Source of the DNA: JAUPTX01 sp964550665
Lineage (GTDB): Bacteria; Patescibacteriota; Minisyncoccia; Phycocordibacterales; CSBR16-119
Length of the DNA: 24,231 nt
Assembly (NCBI GenBank): GCA_964550665.1
Contig: CAZJZW010000010.1
Span: forward strand, 1 to 24,231
Direction: 5' to 3'
How positions within the stretch are numbered: position 1 is the stretch's first letter; each line of letters starts with the position of its first letter. A program made the position numbers and the translations under genes. Below are positions 6,678-14,562 of this stretch, piece by piece. The notes beneath the pieces were generated by a model, which saw only the letters and a list, made by a program, of their open reading frames with translations, did not search any database and was not told where the DNA came from.

Positions 6678-8848
6678 ATGGGTAAATTCAAACTATCATC
6701 AGAATACAAACCAGCCGGGGATCAGCCAGAAGCCATCGAAGNNNNNNNNNNNNNNNNNNNNNNNNNNNNNNNNNNNNNNNNNNNNNNNNNNNNNNNNNNN
6801 NNNNNNNNNNNNNNNNNNNNNNNNNNNNNNNNNNNNNNNNNTTCAAACTATCATCAGAATACAAACCAGCCGGGGATCAGCCAGAAGCCATCGAAGGGCT
6901 GGTGAAAGGTCTAAACAAGGGAATGCGTAAGCAGACCTTATTGGGTGTGACTGGGTCTGGGAAAACATTTACCGTGGCAAATGTCATTGAAAAAGTTCAA
7001 AAGCCAACTCTTATCATCGCTCACAACAAAACTCTCGCAGCTCAGTTAGCAAGTGAGTTTAAAGAATTCTTCCCAGAAAATGCAGTGCACTATTTCGTTT
7101 CTTACTACGACTACTATCAGCCAGAAGCATATATGGCGGCGACCGATACCTATATCGAAAAAGATGCAAAGATCAATGAAGAGATCGATCGACTACGTCA
7201 CGCATCAACACAATCTCTTTTGACCCGAGAAGATGTGATCATCGTCGCGTCTGTTTCTGCTATTTACGGTCTTGGTTCTCCAGAGGAATACAGACAAAGT
7301 AATTTGATGCTTACGATAGGAAATGAAATTGGTAGAAGCGAATTGATGCGCCGACTTATAAATATTCACTATGAAAGAACAAACGCAGATCTTATCTCTG
7401 GACAGTTTCGAGTTATTGGAAATATGATTGAAGTGATGCCTATTTCTGAAAACTATATGTATAGGTTAAATTTTACCGGTAACGCTATTTCTGAAATTAT
7501 TAAAATAGATCCAGTGTCTTCAAAAATCGAAGAAAGACCAGAACATATTTTTATTTTCCCAGCGAAACACTTTTTAACAAACGACGATAAAAAAGAAAAA
7601 GCTATTCTATCTATTGAAGCAGAACTCAAAGATCAATTAAAAGTTTTAGAAGCGGGGGGGAAAATTCTCGAAGCTGAAAGATTAAAAAGAAGAACGCGTT
7701 ATGATTTGGCTCTTATAAAAGAGGTTGGATATTGTTCGGGGATTGAAAACTATTCGAGGCATCTCTCAGGTAAATCTCCCGGTGAAGCTCCAGAAACCCT
7801 GCTTTCATATTTCCCACATGACAAAGATGGCAAGCCAGAGTTTCTAACTGTGATCGATGAATCCCACGTAACTTTACCGCAAATCAGCGCTATGTACGGA
7901 GGCGATGCATCTCGAAAGCAAAATTTGGTTGAATACGGTTTTCGTTTGCCTTCTGCAAAAGATAACCGACCTTTACGGTACGAAGAATTTGATGCTCGGG
8001 TTGGTCAGGTACTTTTTGTCTCTGCAACACCAAGTGATAAAGAAAAAGAATTAAGTGAACAGATTGTACAACAAATTGTTCGGCCAACGGGTCTCATCGA
8101 TCCGCTTCTGGAAATCCGTCCTGTTATTGAGGGGTCAAAATATAAAGGTCAGGTGCAAAATTTTATTGATGAAGCAAAAGCTGAGATTAAAAAAGGTGGA
8201 CGAGTCATCGCGACGACTCTGACGAAAAAGATGGCCGAAGATTTATCGGAATATTTAAAGGGCGACAAAATAAAAGCCGAATATATTCATTCCGATATTA
8301 AAACAATTGAAAGAATTAAGATTTTAACTCAATTTAGAAAAGGGGAGTTTGATATTTTGGTTGGAGTAAACTTGCTTCGAGAAGGGCTCGACTTGCCCGA
8401 AGTTTCTCTGATCGGAATACTTGATGCGGACAAAGAAGGTTTCCTTCGTTCGGAAACATCGCTTATCCAAACAATCGGTCGTGCTGCTCGAAATGTAAAC
8501 GGCCGTGTGATTTTGTATGCTGACTCAGTGACGAACTCAATGAAAAAAGCAATAGACGAAACAAACAGAAGACGCGGGGTGCAAGAACAATATAATAAAG
8601 ATCATGGAATAACTCCGAAAACGATTATCAAAAAAATCAGAGATATAACCGAGGCGATGGATTCTGATCATAAAAAAGCAGTGAAAAGGGAATTGGAAAT
8701 TGATGAAAAGATTTTTGCAAAAAATCCTAAGAAGCTGATTAAACTTAAAGAAAAACAAATGAATGAAGCTGTGAAGGAGCTTGATTTTGAAACTGCGGCG
8801 ATACTACGAGATGAAATAAAAGTGCTTCGTGAGAAATTTGAAAAATAG
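6678..8848 (+). CDS. uvrB: Excinuclease ABC subunit B (interrupted only by a false gap)
   Basis: UvrB is the damage-verifying helicase-like core of nucleotide excision repair. It is loaded by UvrA and then recruits UvrC. The Walker A motif is GVTGSGKT (residues 38-45 after repair). The strand-separating hairpin region contains SYYDYYQPEAY. The VIDESH motif, the LREGLDLPEVSL and QTIGRAARN helicase motifs, and a C-terminal UVR motif (QMNEAVKELDFETAAILRDE) are all present. The coding sequence is broken by 100 Ns, but 55 bp before the gap reappears after it. Joining 6741 directly to 6897 gives one uninterrupted frame of 671 residues, the normal size. The ATG at 6678 is chosen over an in-frame TTG at 6669 because the TTG overlaps the -10 box. 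Confidence 0.97.
6687..6896. other. False scaffold gap with 55-bp duplicated flanks in uvrB
   Basis: Bases 6687-6741 and 6842-6896 are identical (55 bp) on either side of exactly 100 Ns. Deleting one copy plus the Ns restores the uvrB frame, so this is an unmerged contig overlap and not missing DNA. Confidence 0.93.
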
Positions 8849-8874
8849 GCCCAGTAGTGAGACTTTGTTTTGTT

Positions 8875-9162
8875 ATGTTCTATATATATTGTTTACAGAG
8901 TAAAAAGTTTTCTGAGGAACTGTATTTTGGTTTTACAAAAGATCTTAGAAAAAGAATTATAGAACACAACTCTGGATTTAATATTTCCACAAAAAGATAT
9001 AGACCTTGGAAGTTAATTTATTACGAAGCATGTTTAACAGAATTAGACGCACGGAGGAGAGAGAAATATCTCAAAACCACCATAGGTAGAAGAATGTTTA
9101 AGAGGCGTATTAAAGAATATTTAAAATTGCAAAATCTTAAACAAAGCTCTACTACTGGGTAG
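8875..9162 (+). CDS. GIY-YIG domain protein (stand-alone, UPF0213/YhbQ-like)
   Basis: This 95-residue protein has the single-domain GIY-YIG nuclease layout. FYIYCLQS stands in for the GIY strand and LYFGFTKDLRKRIIEHNSG for the YIG strand, with the catalytic-position Arg and the usual His-Asn. A later ARRREKYLKT segment supplies the conserved Glu. The second motif reads YFG, where YIG or YVG is usual. Family members are small DNA-binding or nicking enzymes with poorly known roles. The frame opens earlier with a GTG at 8857, but ATG 8875 fits the family start (MFYIYCL). It follows uvrB by 26 bases with no terminator between, so co-transcription is likely. Confidence 0.9.
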   Translation: MFYIYCLQSKKFSEELYFGFTKDLRKRIIEHNSGFNISTKRYRPWKLIYYEACLTELDARRREKYLKTTIGRRMFKRRIKEYLKLQNLKQSSTTG

Positions 9163-9170
9163 GTATTAGA

Positions 9171-9197
9171 AAGGCCGTCGCTCCCGCGACGGCCTTT
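9171..9197. terminator. Shared terminator between converging genes
   Basis: AAGGCCGTCGC (9171-9181) pairs fully with GCGACGGCCTT (9186-9196) around TCCC. Only short T stretches flank it on either strand. It lies between the plus-strand GIY-YIG gene and the minus-strand gene ending at 9262 and can serve both. Confidence 0.85.
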
Positions 9198-9261
9198 ATC
9201 GTGCCTTGGCACTACAATATGTATTTACGTATTCTCCAATGAGACTTACGCGAAGGTTTTC

Positions 9262-9444
9262 TTATCCCACCGTTTCGTGGGACCTTTCCTCCTCTTCCAA
9301 ACCTTTTCGGTTAATCGATACGACCCATCTCCTAAATGTAAATGGTCTCGTTCCTTTTATCCCGACGGTTTGCCACCGGTATAGTCCTACCGCAATAAGA
9401 CCTACAAGCAGAAGTGTAATCGTCAAAAGCATATCTGGGTTCAT
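9262..9444 (-). CDS. Small single-pass membrane protein, 60 aa
   Basis: The family is not recognised. Residues 5-22 (MLLTITLLLVGLIAVGLY) form one clear membrane helix at the N-terminus, followed by a basic, then acidic cytoplasmic-type tail. The start is supported by AAAGGTG just upstream, one of the few Shine-Dalgarno-like sequences in the window. Its ATG overlaps the stop of the preceding minus-strand gene in an ATGA arrangement (9441-9444), which argues that both are real and co-translated. The role is unknown. Confidence 0.6.
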   Translation of the reverse strand: MNPDMLLTITLLLVGLIAVGLYRWQTVGIKGTRPFTFRRWVVSINRKGLEEEERSHETVG

Positions 9445-9650
9445 TGCACCTTTGGTGTTAGGTTTTGGATAAACTCAGAAATACTTTCTTTTGTGTTGGA
9501 AAACCACTTGATGGCTCTCGTCCACGCTTTTGTTAGTATGGCAATCCGAGCGCTTACTCTTTTCGAGCTCGAGCTGATTGCCCACAGCATTATCAGAGGT
9601 GCGCCTATTGCAACGGCAACAACCATGATATCCCACGAGTCTTGTGTCAT
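9441..9650 (-). CDS. Small membrane protein, 69 aa
   Basis: The family is not recognised. One hydrophobic helix (about residues 6-23, DIMVVAVAIGAPLIMLWA) is followed by a basic segment with SSSSKRVSARIA. The frame is open further upstream to 9821, but that would cross the terminator at 9736-9765 and the gene's own promoter, so the Met at 9650 (MTQDSWDI) is preferred. It overlaps the next gene by 4 bp. It could be a membrane partner of that 60-residue protein; only the arrangement supports this. Confidence 0.6.
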   Translation of the reverse strand: MTQDSWDIMVVAVAIGAPLIMLWAISSSSKRVSARIAILTKAWTRAIKWFSNTKESISEFIQNLTPKVQ

Positions 9651-9691
9651 ACAGTTTGGTTTTTGGTGATTGAAAGAACAGTCGAGTTCAT

Positions 9692-9720
9692 AGAATAACC
9701 CAGATTTACTATTTTGGCAA
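9692..9720 (-). promoter_or_regulatory. Promoter of the 9650-9262 gene pair
   Basis: On the minus strand TTGCCA (9720-9715) and TATTCT (9697-9692) are 17 bp apart. It lies directly after the terminator of the upstream minus-strand gene. Confidence 0.6.
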
Positions 9721-9735
9721 ATGGGGAACACTTTA

Positions 9736-9765
9736 ATAAAAAAGAAGCCCCACCTATGGGGCTTC
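9736..9765 (-). terminator. Terminator of the 9775-10176 gene
   Basis: GAAGCCCC (9744-9751) pairs with GGGGCTTC (9758-9765). On the minus strand it is followed by TTTTTTATT. Confidence 0.93.
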
Positions 9766-9774
9766 GAATATTTG

Positions 9775-10176
9775 CTACCACCCATAATTTGGATGAATCG
9801 TGGACAAAGCGCTGTAGCCATGCTGGGTCATGGTCACGCATTCGAACTTGTGGTCGTCGAGCAGACGTTTCATTCCACTCCATGAATGTTCAATGTAGTG
9901 ATTGTGCGATAGTTCTTTGTTGTAGATGCCATGGAGTTCGAGGAAACCACTTAAGCGTGGATTTTCTTCAAGTTCATACCACTTACCATCGTACGAGACG
10001 AGATCACCTTTGTCGAGTAGATTTAGGCTTTTAAAGCCATTTTCTAATTGTTCTTGTTCCGCCCTGGGTAGTTGACTGAAGAACTCTTGGTTCCGTTTTT
10101 CGCCATAGTGGGAGGCAACTGCGACGAGGATAAGGAACAACATACCTAAGATGTTGAGAAATTTCTCTGGTTTCAT
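9775..10176 (-). CDS. Membrane-anchored protein of unknown function, 133 aa
   Basis: The family is not recognised. The N-terminus (MKPEKFLNILGMLFLILVAVAS) is a membrane anchor or uncleaved signal, and the remaining 110 residues should be outside the membrane. These are rich in His, Tyr and Glu (YGEKRNQEFFSQ, SHNHYIEHSW, MTQHGYSALSTIHPNYGW), and the histidine density hints at metal binding without a defined motif. The gene is monocistronic on the minus strand with a near-perfect promoter and a strong terminator. It is divergent from uvrA, sharing an intergenic space of about 120 bases. Confidence 0.72.
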   Translation of the reverse strand: MKPEKFLNILGMLFLILVAVASHYGEKRNQEFFSQLPRAEQEQLENGFKSLNLLDKGDLVSYDGKWYELEENPRLSGFLELHGIYNKELSHNHYIEHSWSGMKRLLDDHKFECVTMTQHGYSALSTIHPNYGW

Positions 10177-10196
10177 CGGAAATGTGATTTTGTTTG

Positions 10197-10225
10197 ATAT
10201 TAAAACCTTTTAAAGGCTATGTCAA
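10197..10225 (-). promoter_or_regulatory. Near-consensus promoter of the 9775-10176 gene
   Basis: On the minus strand TTGACA (10225-10220) and TAATAT (10202-10197) are 17 bp apart. The ATG at 10176 lies 20 bases after the -10 box. Confidence 0.85.
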
Positions 10226-10238
10226 TAATTCACCTTTG

Positions 10239-10247
10239 TGTTATAAT
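10239..10247 (+). promoter_or_regulatory. uvrA extended -10 promoter
   Basis: TGT-TATAAT is an extended -10 box (TG at 10239-10240, hexamer 10242-10247). No good -35 is seen; this region overlaps the divergent -35. It gives uvrA a leader of about 40 bases, unlike the leaderless uvrB and uvrC. Confidence 0.7.
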
Positions 10248-10293
10248 CACGGTATTAAACCCCAAAGAGTTTCGGCGGGGGAATTTATGTTAT

Positions 10294-12942
10294 ATGTCTA
10301 AAAAACACGAATTTGAAGCAGGTGAGATTGTGGTGAAAGGAGCAAAAACTCACAATCTTAAAAATATAAGCGTTTCAATGCCACGCAATAAGATGGTGGT
10401 GTTTACTGGTCTTTCTGGTTCTGGAAAGTCTTCTTTGGCGTTCGATACTATTTTCGCTGAAGGTCAGCGCCGATATGTTGAATCTCTTTCTTCATATGCC
10501 AGGCAGTTTCTTTCTCAAATGCCAAAGCCTGACGTAGATGAAATCACTGGCCTTTCTCCAGCGATTTCTATCGATCAAAAGTCTCGTTCAAACAATCCTC
10601 GTTCAACAGTGGCGACTATCACAGAAATCTACGACTATCTGCGAGTTTTGTATGCCAGAGTCGCCCGTCCTTACAGTCCGATATCTGGAAAAGAAATTAA
10701 AAAGCTTTCAAATCAAGAGATTTCAGAATTTGTAAAAAATAAAATAAGGAGTCTGAAAAATTCCCCGAATAAAAAAGCAATTATGGGCGTCGAGTACACA
10801 GAAGACTCTGTCCATATTTTCTCACCGGTTGTTCGTGGACGAAAAGGGGAATACTATCAAATGCTCTATGATTTATTAGGAAAAGGATACTCGAAAGTTC
10901 GAGTTGATGGTGAAATAAAAAATTTGCGAGACTCAATAGAGTTATCAAAAAACAAAAAACACGAAATAGATTTGCTTGTTGATTCTTTTTCTTTCAATGA
11001 AACAATACAGAGTACTGAAGATTTTGATATGCGTTTGTCAGAAGCTATTGAACGAGCGATAACTGAGTCAGATGGGTTTGTAAGAATAGTTGTTTCTGAT
11101 TTTCATAACAAAAAAGAAGATAGAGAAAATATTCTTATGTCAGCGAAACTTATTTGTCCAGATGACGGATATACATTTCCAGAAATAGAGCCACGACTTT
11201 TTTCTTTTAACTCTCCATATGGGGCGTGTCCTGATTGTAATGGTTTAGGAACGAAAAATTTCTTTGGTGATGAACCATGTGAGACATGTCACGGTGCGCG
11301 TCTTCGCGAAGAAGCTTTAAACGTTTTTTTAGGTGAGCGCGAAAAGGAGATGAATATTGTAAAATTTACTGATCAATCAATACAAGAAGCGTATGATTTT
11401 ATTACAAAAATAAAATTTACAAAAAAGGAAAAAGAAATCTCAGTTTCTGTTTTAAAGGAGATAGAAGACCGACTTAAATTTATGTTAAATGTCGGTCTGG
11501 ACTATTTAACGCTCAATCGTAAAGCAAATACACTCTCTGGTGGAGAAGCACAAAGAATAAGACTTGCCTCACAGTTGGGATCACGCCTTGTGGGAGCCTT
11601 GTATGTTCTAGATGAACCAACAATCGGTCTTCATCAAAGAGATAACGACAAGTTGATCAAGACTCTTGAAGATTTACGCGATTTAGGAAATACGATTATC
11701 GTGGTTGAGCATGACGAAGACACTATTTATGCGTCTGACTATATCATTGATATTGGTCCAAAGGCTGGAGTTCATGGCGGTGAAATTGTAGTGGCTGAAT
11801 ATTTGGACAAACTTCTTTCTGGAAAAAATAATCCATCAAAGTCACGTACGATTGCATATCTTCGAGAAGAAGAAGTTATTCCACTACCAGAAAGTCGAAG
11901 AGAGGCAAATAAAGGATGGATAAAAATAAAAGGCGGAAAGATTTTTAATATTAAAAATATAAATGTAGAAATACCGCTAGGTCGTATGACAGCCATAACT
12001 GGAGTTTCAGGATCTGGAAAGTCATCATTCTTGTATGAGATTTTACATAAAAACTTACAAGCACGGTTTGAAAGAAAATACAGAAGCGCCAAGACGTTTA
12101 ATTGCGCAGAATTTTCTGGAACAGAAAACCTCTCACGTGCTATTTTGATAGACCAATCTCCGATCGGTAGAACACCGAGATCGAACATTGCGACATATAC
12201 AGGGGCATGGGGGCATATTCGAGATATGTTCGCTGCGACAGACGAAGCGCGTTTCCGTGGCTGGAAAGCAAATCGATTTTCTTTTAACGTGAAAGGTGGG
12301 CGCTGTGAGGCATGTGAAGGAAAGGGTCTTCAAGCTGTCGAGATGCACTTTTTGCCGACAGTATATGTAACTTGTGATGTTTGTAATGGAAAAAGATTCG
12401 ATAAAGAAACTCTCAAGGTAAAATATAAAGGTAAAAACGTCTATGATGTTTTACAAATGACAGTCGAAGAAGGACTCGATTTCTTTAATGATATTCCTGC
12501 TATTTATGACAGACTGAAAACTCTTTCTGATGTAGGTTTGGCGTATGTTCAAATTGGTCAGCCAGCGACTACTCTTTCTGGAGGAGAAGCTCAACGTGTA
12601 AAAATATCTTCAGAGCTCTATCGTCCAATGACAGAGCGAACGATTTATCTTCTCGATGAGCCAACTGTCGGACTTCACTATGATGATGTGGCGAATTTGA
12701 TAGCTGTGCTCGACAAACTTGTTTACAAAGGAAACACTGTCGTGGTGATCGAACATAATCTAGACTTGATAAAAGTCGTTGACTATATTGTTGATCTTGG
12801 TCCGGAAGGAGGAGAGAAAGGTGGAAAAATAATGGCAAAGGGAACCCCAGAAGAAGTTGCTGACAATGAAAAATCATATACTGGTCAGTATCTTCGAAAG
12901 ACTTTGATAAAGACGAAGAGGGCGATGAAGAAGATTAAGTAA
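10294..12942 (+). CDS. uvrA: Excinuclease ABC subunit A lacking the insertion domain
   Basis: UvrA is the dimeric ABC-type ATPase that finds bulky DNA lesions and loads UvrB. Both ATPase halves are complete: Walker A GLSGSGKSS (39-47) and GVSGSGKSS (570-578), signatures LSGGEAQR (414-421 and 761-768), and Walker B YVLDEP and YLLDEP. The second zinc module is intact (Cys 671, 674, 694, 697). The first is altered: the usual CPxC reads CPDD (288-291), although CPDC (312-315) and CETC (329-332) remain. Between GLG (317-319) and CETC there are only about 10 residues, where the family carries the insertion domain of over 100. The total is 882 residues against about 940. The open frame starts at 10219, before the -10 box, so ATG 10294 is used; a GGGGG run lies 12 bases upstream. 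A tiny ORF (10287-10301) overlaps the start. Confidence 0.97.
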   Translation: MSKKHEFEAGEIVVKGAKTHNLKNISVSMPRNKMVVFTGLSGSGKSSLAFDTIFAEGQRRYVESLSSYARQFLSQMPKPDVDEITGLSPAISIDQKSRSNNPRSTVATITEIYDYLRVLYARVARPYSPISGKEIKKLSNQEISEFVKNKIRSLKNSPNKKAIMGVEYTEDSVHIFSPVVRGRKGEYYQMLYDLLGKGYSKVRVDGEIKNLRDSIELSKNKKHEIDLLVDSFSFNETIQSTEDFDMRLSEAIERAITESDGFVRIVVSDFHNKKEDRENILMSAKLICPDDGYTFPEIEPRLFSFNSPYGACPDCNGLGTKNFFGDEPCETCHGARLREEALNVFLGEREKEMNIVKFTDQSIQEAYDFITKIKFTKKEKEISVSVLKEIEDRLKFMLNVGLDYLTLNRKANTLSGGEAQRIRLASQLGSRLVGALYVLDEPTIGLHQRDNDKLIKTLEDLRDLGNTIIVVEHDEDTIYASDYIIDIGPKAGVHGGEIVVAEYLDKLLSGKNNPSKSRTIAYLREEEVIPLPESRREANKGWIKIKGGKIFNIKNINVEIPLGRMTAITGVSGSGKSSFLYEILHKNLQARFERKYRSAKTFNCAEFSGTENLSRAILIDQSPIGRTPRSNIATYTGAWGHIRDMFAATDEARFRGWKANRFSFNVKGGRCEACEGKGLQAVEMHFLPTVYVTCDVCNGKRFDKETLKVKYKGKNVYDVLQMTVEEGLDFFNDIPAIYDRLKTLSDVGLAYVQIGQPATTLSGGEAQRVKISSELYRPMTERTIYLLDEPTVGLHYDDVANLIAVLDKLVYKGNTVVVIEHNLDLIKVVDYIVDLGPEGGEKGGKIMAKGTPEEVADNEKSYTGQYLRKTLIKTKRAMKKIK

Positions 12943-12968
12943 AAGAAAAGCCCGACTAATTGTCGGGC
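12938..12968 (-). terminator. Terminator of the 12956-13189 gene
   Basis: GCCCGAC (12950-12956) pairs with GTCGGGC (12962-12968). On the minus strand TTTTCTTTTACT follows. The stop codon of the minus-strand gene lies inside the hairpin. Confidence 0.85.
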
Positions 12969-13189
12969 GGGATTGGAATTTCTTTGGCTAGTGTGTCTGA
13001 AGGTGCGGGCTTTGGCCATCCTTGCATGTGATCTTGTTGCTCATCTTGCATAGGAGAGTCATTAATTGTTTCTGCTGTATATCTGGTTGAAACATATGCA
13101 TAGATTAGTAAAGCAAGAACAAAAACTATGCCCATGATTTCAAATATTCCTATGGACGGAGGAAGATCATTTTTCTCTCTCTTGAACAT
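12956..13189 (-). CDS. Small single-pass membrane protein, 77 aa
   Basis: The family is not recognised. A membrane helix spans about residues 17-36 (EIMGIVFVLALLIYAYVSTR) after a short basic N-terminus, and the tail is polar, acidic and proline-rich (GWPKPAPSDT, IPIPPDN), probably outside the cell. It is transcribed divergently from uvrC with overlapping promoter elements and ends in a hairpin facing uvrA. It resembles the other small membrane proteins in the window in layout but not visibly in sequence. Confidence 0.68.
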   Translation of the reverse strand: MFKREKNDLPPSIGIFEIMGIVFVLALLIYAYVSTRYTAETINDSPMQDEQQDHMQGWPKPAPSDTLAKEIPIPPDN

Positions 13190-13208
13190 GGTGTGTGGGT
13201 TTTTCTTT

Positions 13209-13236
13209 ATGCTATATTTATCCTATGAAAAGTCAA
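13209..13236 (-). promoter_or_regulatory. Promoter of the 12956-13189 gene
   Basis: On the minus strand TTGACT (13236-13231) and TAGCAT (13214-13209) are 16 bp apart. The -35 lies inside the first uvrC codons, and the -10 overlaps the uvrC -10, so the two promoters may exclude each other. Confidence 0.55.
13210..13218 (+). promoter_or_regulatory. uvrC extended -10 promoter, leaderless
   Basis: TGC-TATATT is an extended -10 box ending 6 bases before the uvrC ATG at 13225. The transcript should start at or next to the A of ATG. No -35 is needed with an extended -10, and none is seen. Confidence 0.65.
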
Positions 13237-14484
13237 GATTTACCAAAATTATCTGATAAACCAGGAGTCTATCTCTTTAAAGAAAAGGGACAAATTTTGT
13301 ATATTGGCAAGGCTACATCTTTAAAAAGTCGAGTGAAAAGTTACTTTGGAAATGAACTCCTAAACACCAGAGGTCCAATGATACTTGATATGGTTACCAA
13401 ATCAGACACTCTCGATTTCTATGAAACTGATTCTGTACTCGAAGCGCTTATTCTTGAAGCAAATCTTATAAAAAAACATCAACCGAAAGCCAACACTCGT
13501 GAAAAAGATAACAAGAGTTTTTATTTTGTTGTTGTAACCCGCCCCGACTCACCAAAGCTCGGCGACGCGAGGCAGGCAAAAGATGGAGTTGATGGTGAGG
13601 TTTCAAAAGTTTTAGCTCTTCGTGAGAGAGAAATAGAAAAAAGTAAAATAAAAACAAGAGCGAAGTTTGGGCCATTTACGGACGGATCTATTATTCGCGA
13701 AGCCCTGCGAATCGTTCGTCGTATTTTCCCTTTTCAAGATGAAAACTCTGTCAAGAAAGATCAAAAAGAATTTTATCGACAAATCGGCTTAGCGCCAGAC
13801 TCAACTCAGAAAGATTTTAAAAACGTCTACGAAAAAAATATTGAAAACATTGTTTTATTTTTCAAAGGTAAAAAAAGAGAGTTGGTGAAAAATCTCGAAA
13901 GAGAAATGATGGATCTAGCAAAGAAAGAAGAATTTGAAAAAGCAGAGATTGTAAAAAGGAAAATTTTTGCCCTCAATCATATTAAAGACGTTTCTTTGAT
14001 TAAAAGAGAAAATATTGAAAACAGGGAAAAAGTGTTTCGCATTGAAGCCTACGACGTTTCTCATACGGGTGGAAGCGAGATGGTCGGCGTTATGACAGTG
14101 GTTACAAACGGCGCGCCAGAAAAATCAGAATACCGAAAATTTAAGATAAAAGGTTTTGACAAATCTAACGATGTAGGAGCTCTTCGAGAAGTTCTTCTTC
14201 GACGTTTCGGTCATACCGAATGGCTTTACCCAAACATGATTGTTGTGGATGGTTCTGTCGCACAGAAACGAGCTGCAGAGAAAGTGTTAACCGAAATCGG
14301 CGCAGTGATACCCGTTGTGGCAGTGGTTAAAGACGAAAGACACAAACCAAAGGCACTCCTCGGTGGGAAAGATTATATAAAAGGAAGGGAAGATTCGATT
14401 ATTTTAGCTAATTCTGAAGCCCATAGATTTTCTATTAAATATCATAAGGATTTAAGGGGGAAGAAGTTTTTACCTAAAAAGTAA
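13225..14484 (+). CDS. uvrC: Excinuclease ABC subunit C, C-terminally short
   Basis: UvrC makes both incisions around a lesion verified by UvrB. The N-terminal GIY-YIG domain (3' incision) is present: KPGVYLFKE and ILYIGKATSLKSRV (residues 12-37). A UVR motif that binds UvrB lies near 217-250. The RNase H-like 5' nuclease domain is present: EAYDVSH (274-280), MIVVDG (338-343) and EAHRFSIKYHKDLR (398-411). The protein ends there at 419 residues; the roughly 600-residue family form continues into a (HhH)2 DNA-binding domain. The Cys cluster usual before the UVR motif is also missing: IGLAPD stands where RCLGPC-like sequence is expected. A 75% GC segment (13538-13577) encodes an insertion after VVVTR. 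ATG 13225 is chosen over GTG 13195, which lies upstream of the -10 box. Confidence 0.96.
   Translation: MKSQDLPKLSDKPGVYLFKEKGQILYIGKATSLKSRVKSYFGNELLNTRGPMILDMVTKSDTLDFYETDSVLEALILEANLIKKHQPKANTREKDNKSFYFVVVTRPDSPKLGDARQAKDGVDGEVSKVLALREREIEKSKIKTRAKFGPFTDGSIIREALRIVRRIFPFQDENSVKKDQKEFYRQIGLAPDSTQKDFKNVYEKNIENIVLFFKGKKRELVKNLEREMMDLAKKEEFEKAEIVKRKIFALNHIKDVSLIKRENIENREKVFRIEAYDVSHTGGSEMVGVMTVVTNGAPEKSEYRKFKIKGFDKSNDVGALREVLLRRFGHTEWLYPNMIVVDGSVAQKRAAEKVLTEIGAVIPVVAVVKDERHKPKALLGGKDYIKGREDSIILANSEAHRFSIKYHKDLRGKKFLPKK
13538..13577 (+). repeat. GC-rich, imperfectly palindromic insert inside uvrC
   Basis: This 40-bp segment is 75% G+C (30 of 40) inside an AT-rich gene. Its ends pair imperfectly: CC-GCC-CG against CG-GGC-GG with two mismatches. 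It stays in frame and encodes RPDSPKLGDARQA at the linker between the GIY-YIG and UVR parts, where other UvrCs run straight into the KxFGPF motif. This resembles coding-embedded palindromic elements such as those of Rickettsia; the comparison is inference. Confidence 0.55.
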
Positions 14485-14493
14485 TATTTTTAC

Positions 14494-14520
14494 AAAAAGC
14501 TCGAAAGGGTTTTTTGTTTT
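14494..14520 (+). terminator. Probable uvrC terminator
   Basis: AAAAAGCTC (14494-14502) pairs with GGGTTTTTT (14507-14515) around GAAA, with two G-U pairs, followed by GTTTT. The GC part is short, so strength is uncertain. Confidence 0.6.
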
Positions 14521-14525
14521 TCTTT

Positions 14526-14552
14526 CCTACTTTTTCATTACCAAAAAGTAGG
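14526..14552. repeat. 10-bp-stem hairpin after uvrC
   Basis: CCTACTTTTT (14526-14535) pairs perfectly with AAAAAGTAGG (14543-14552) around a 7-base loop. No T-run follows, so it is not a standard terminator. It may be a back-up 3' processing site or a dispersed intergenic repeat. Confidence 0.65.
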
Positions 14553-14562
14553 CAAAAGGCTA

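Noticed and set aside
169..9650. UGA recoded to glycine or tryptophan, as in some CPR groups
   Set aside because: TGA acts as the stop for the 169-1332 gene and in the ATGA overlap at 9441-9444, and conserved genes show no in-frame TGA.
9651..9821. Longer N-terminus for the 9441-9650 minus-strand gene
   Set aside because: It would cross a strong terminator and the gene's own promoter; the segment looks like translated noncoding DNA.
9206..10034. Plus-strand ORFs opposite the minus-strand membrane-protein genes
   Set aside because: They cross terminators, lack promoters and have irregular composition, while the minus-strand frames have promoters, hydrophobic helices and an ATGA overlap.
10219..10293. 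Upstream in-frame extension of uvrA
   Set aside because: Its start lies before the -10 box at 10242-10247, so it would not be on the transcript; MSKKHEF fits the UvrA start.
6649..13236. Classical SOS (LexA) boxes at uvrA, uvrB and uvrC
   Set aside because: No CTGT-N8-ACAG or GAAC-N4-GTTC type site was found near these promoters; only an unrelated palindrome at uvrB is seen.
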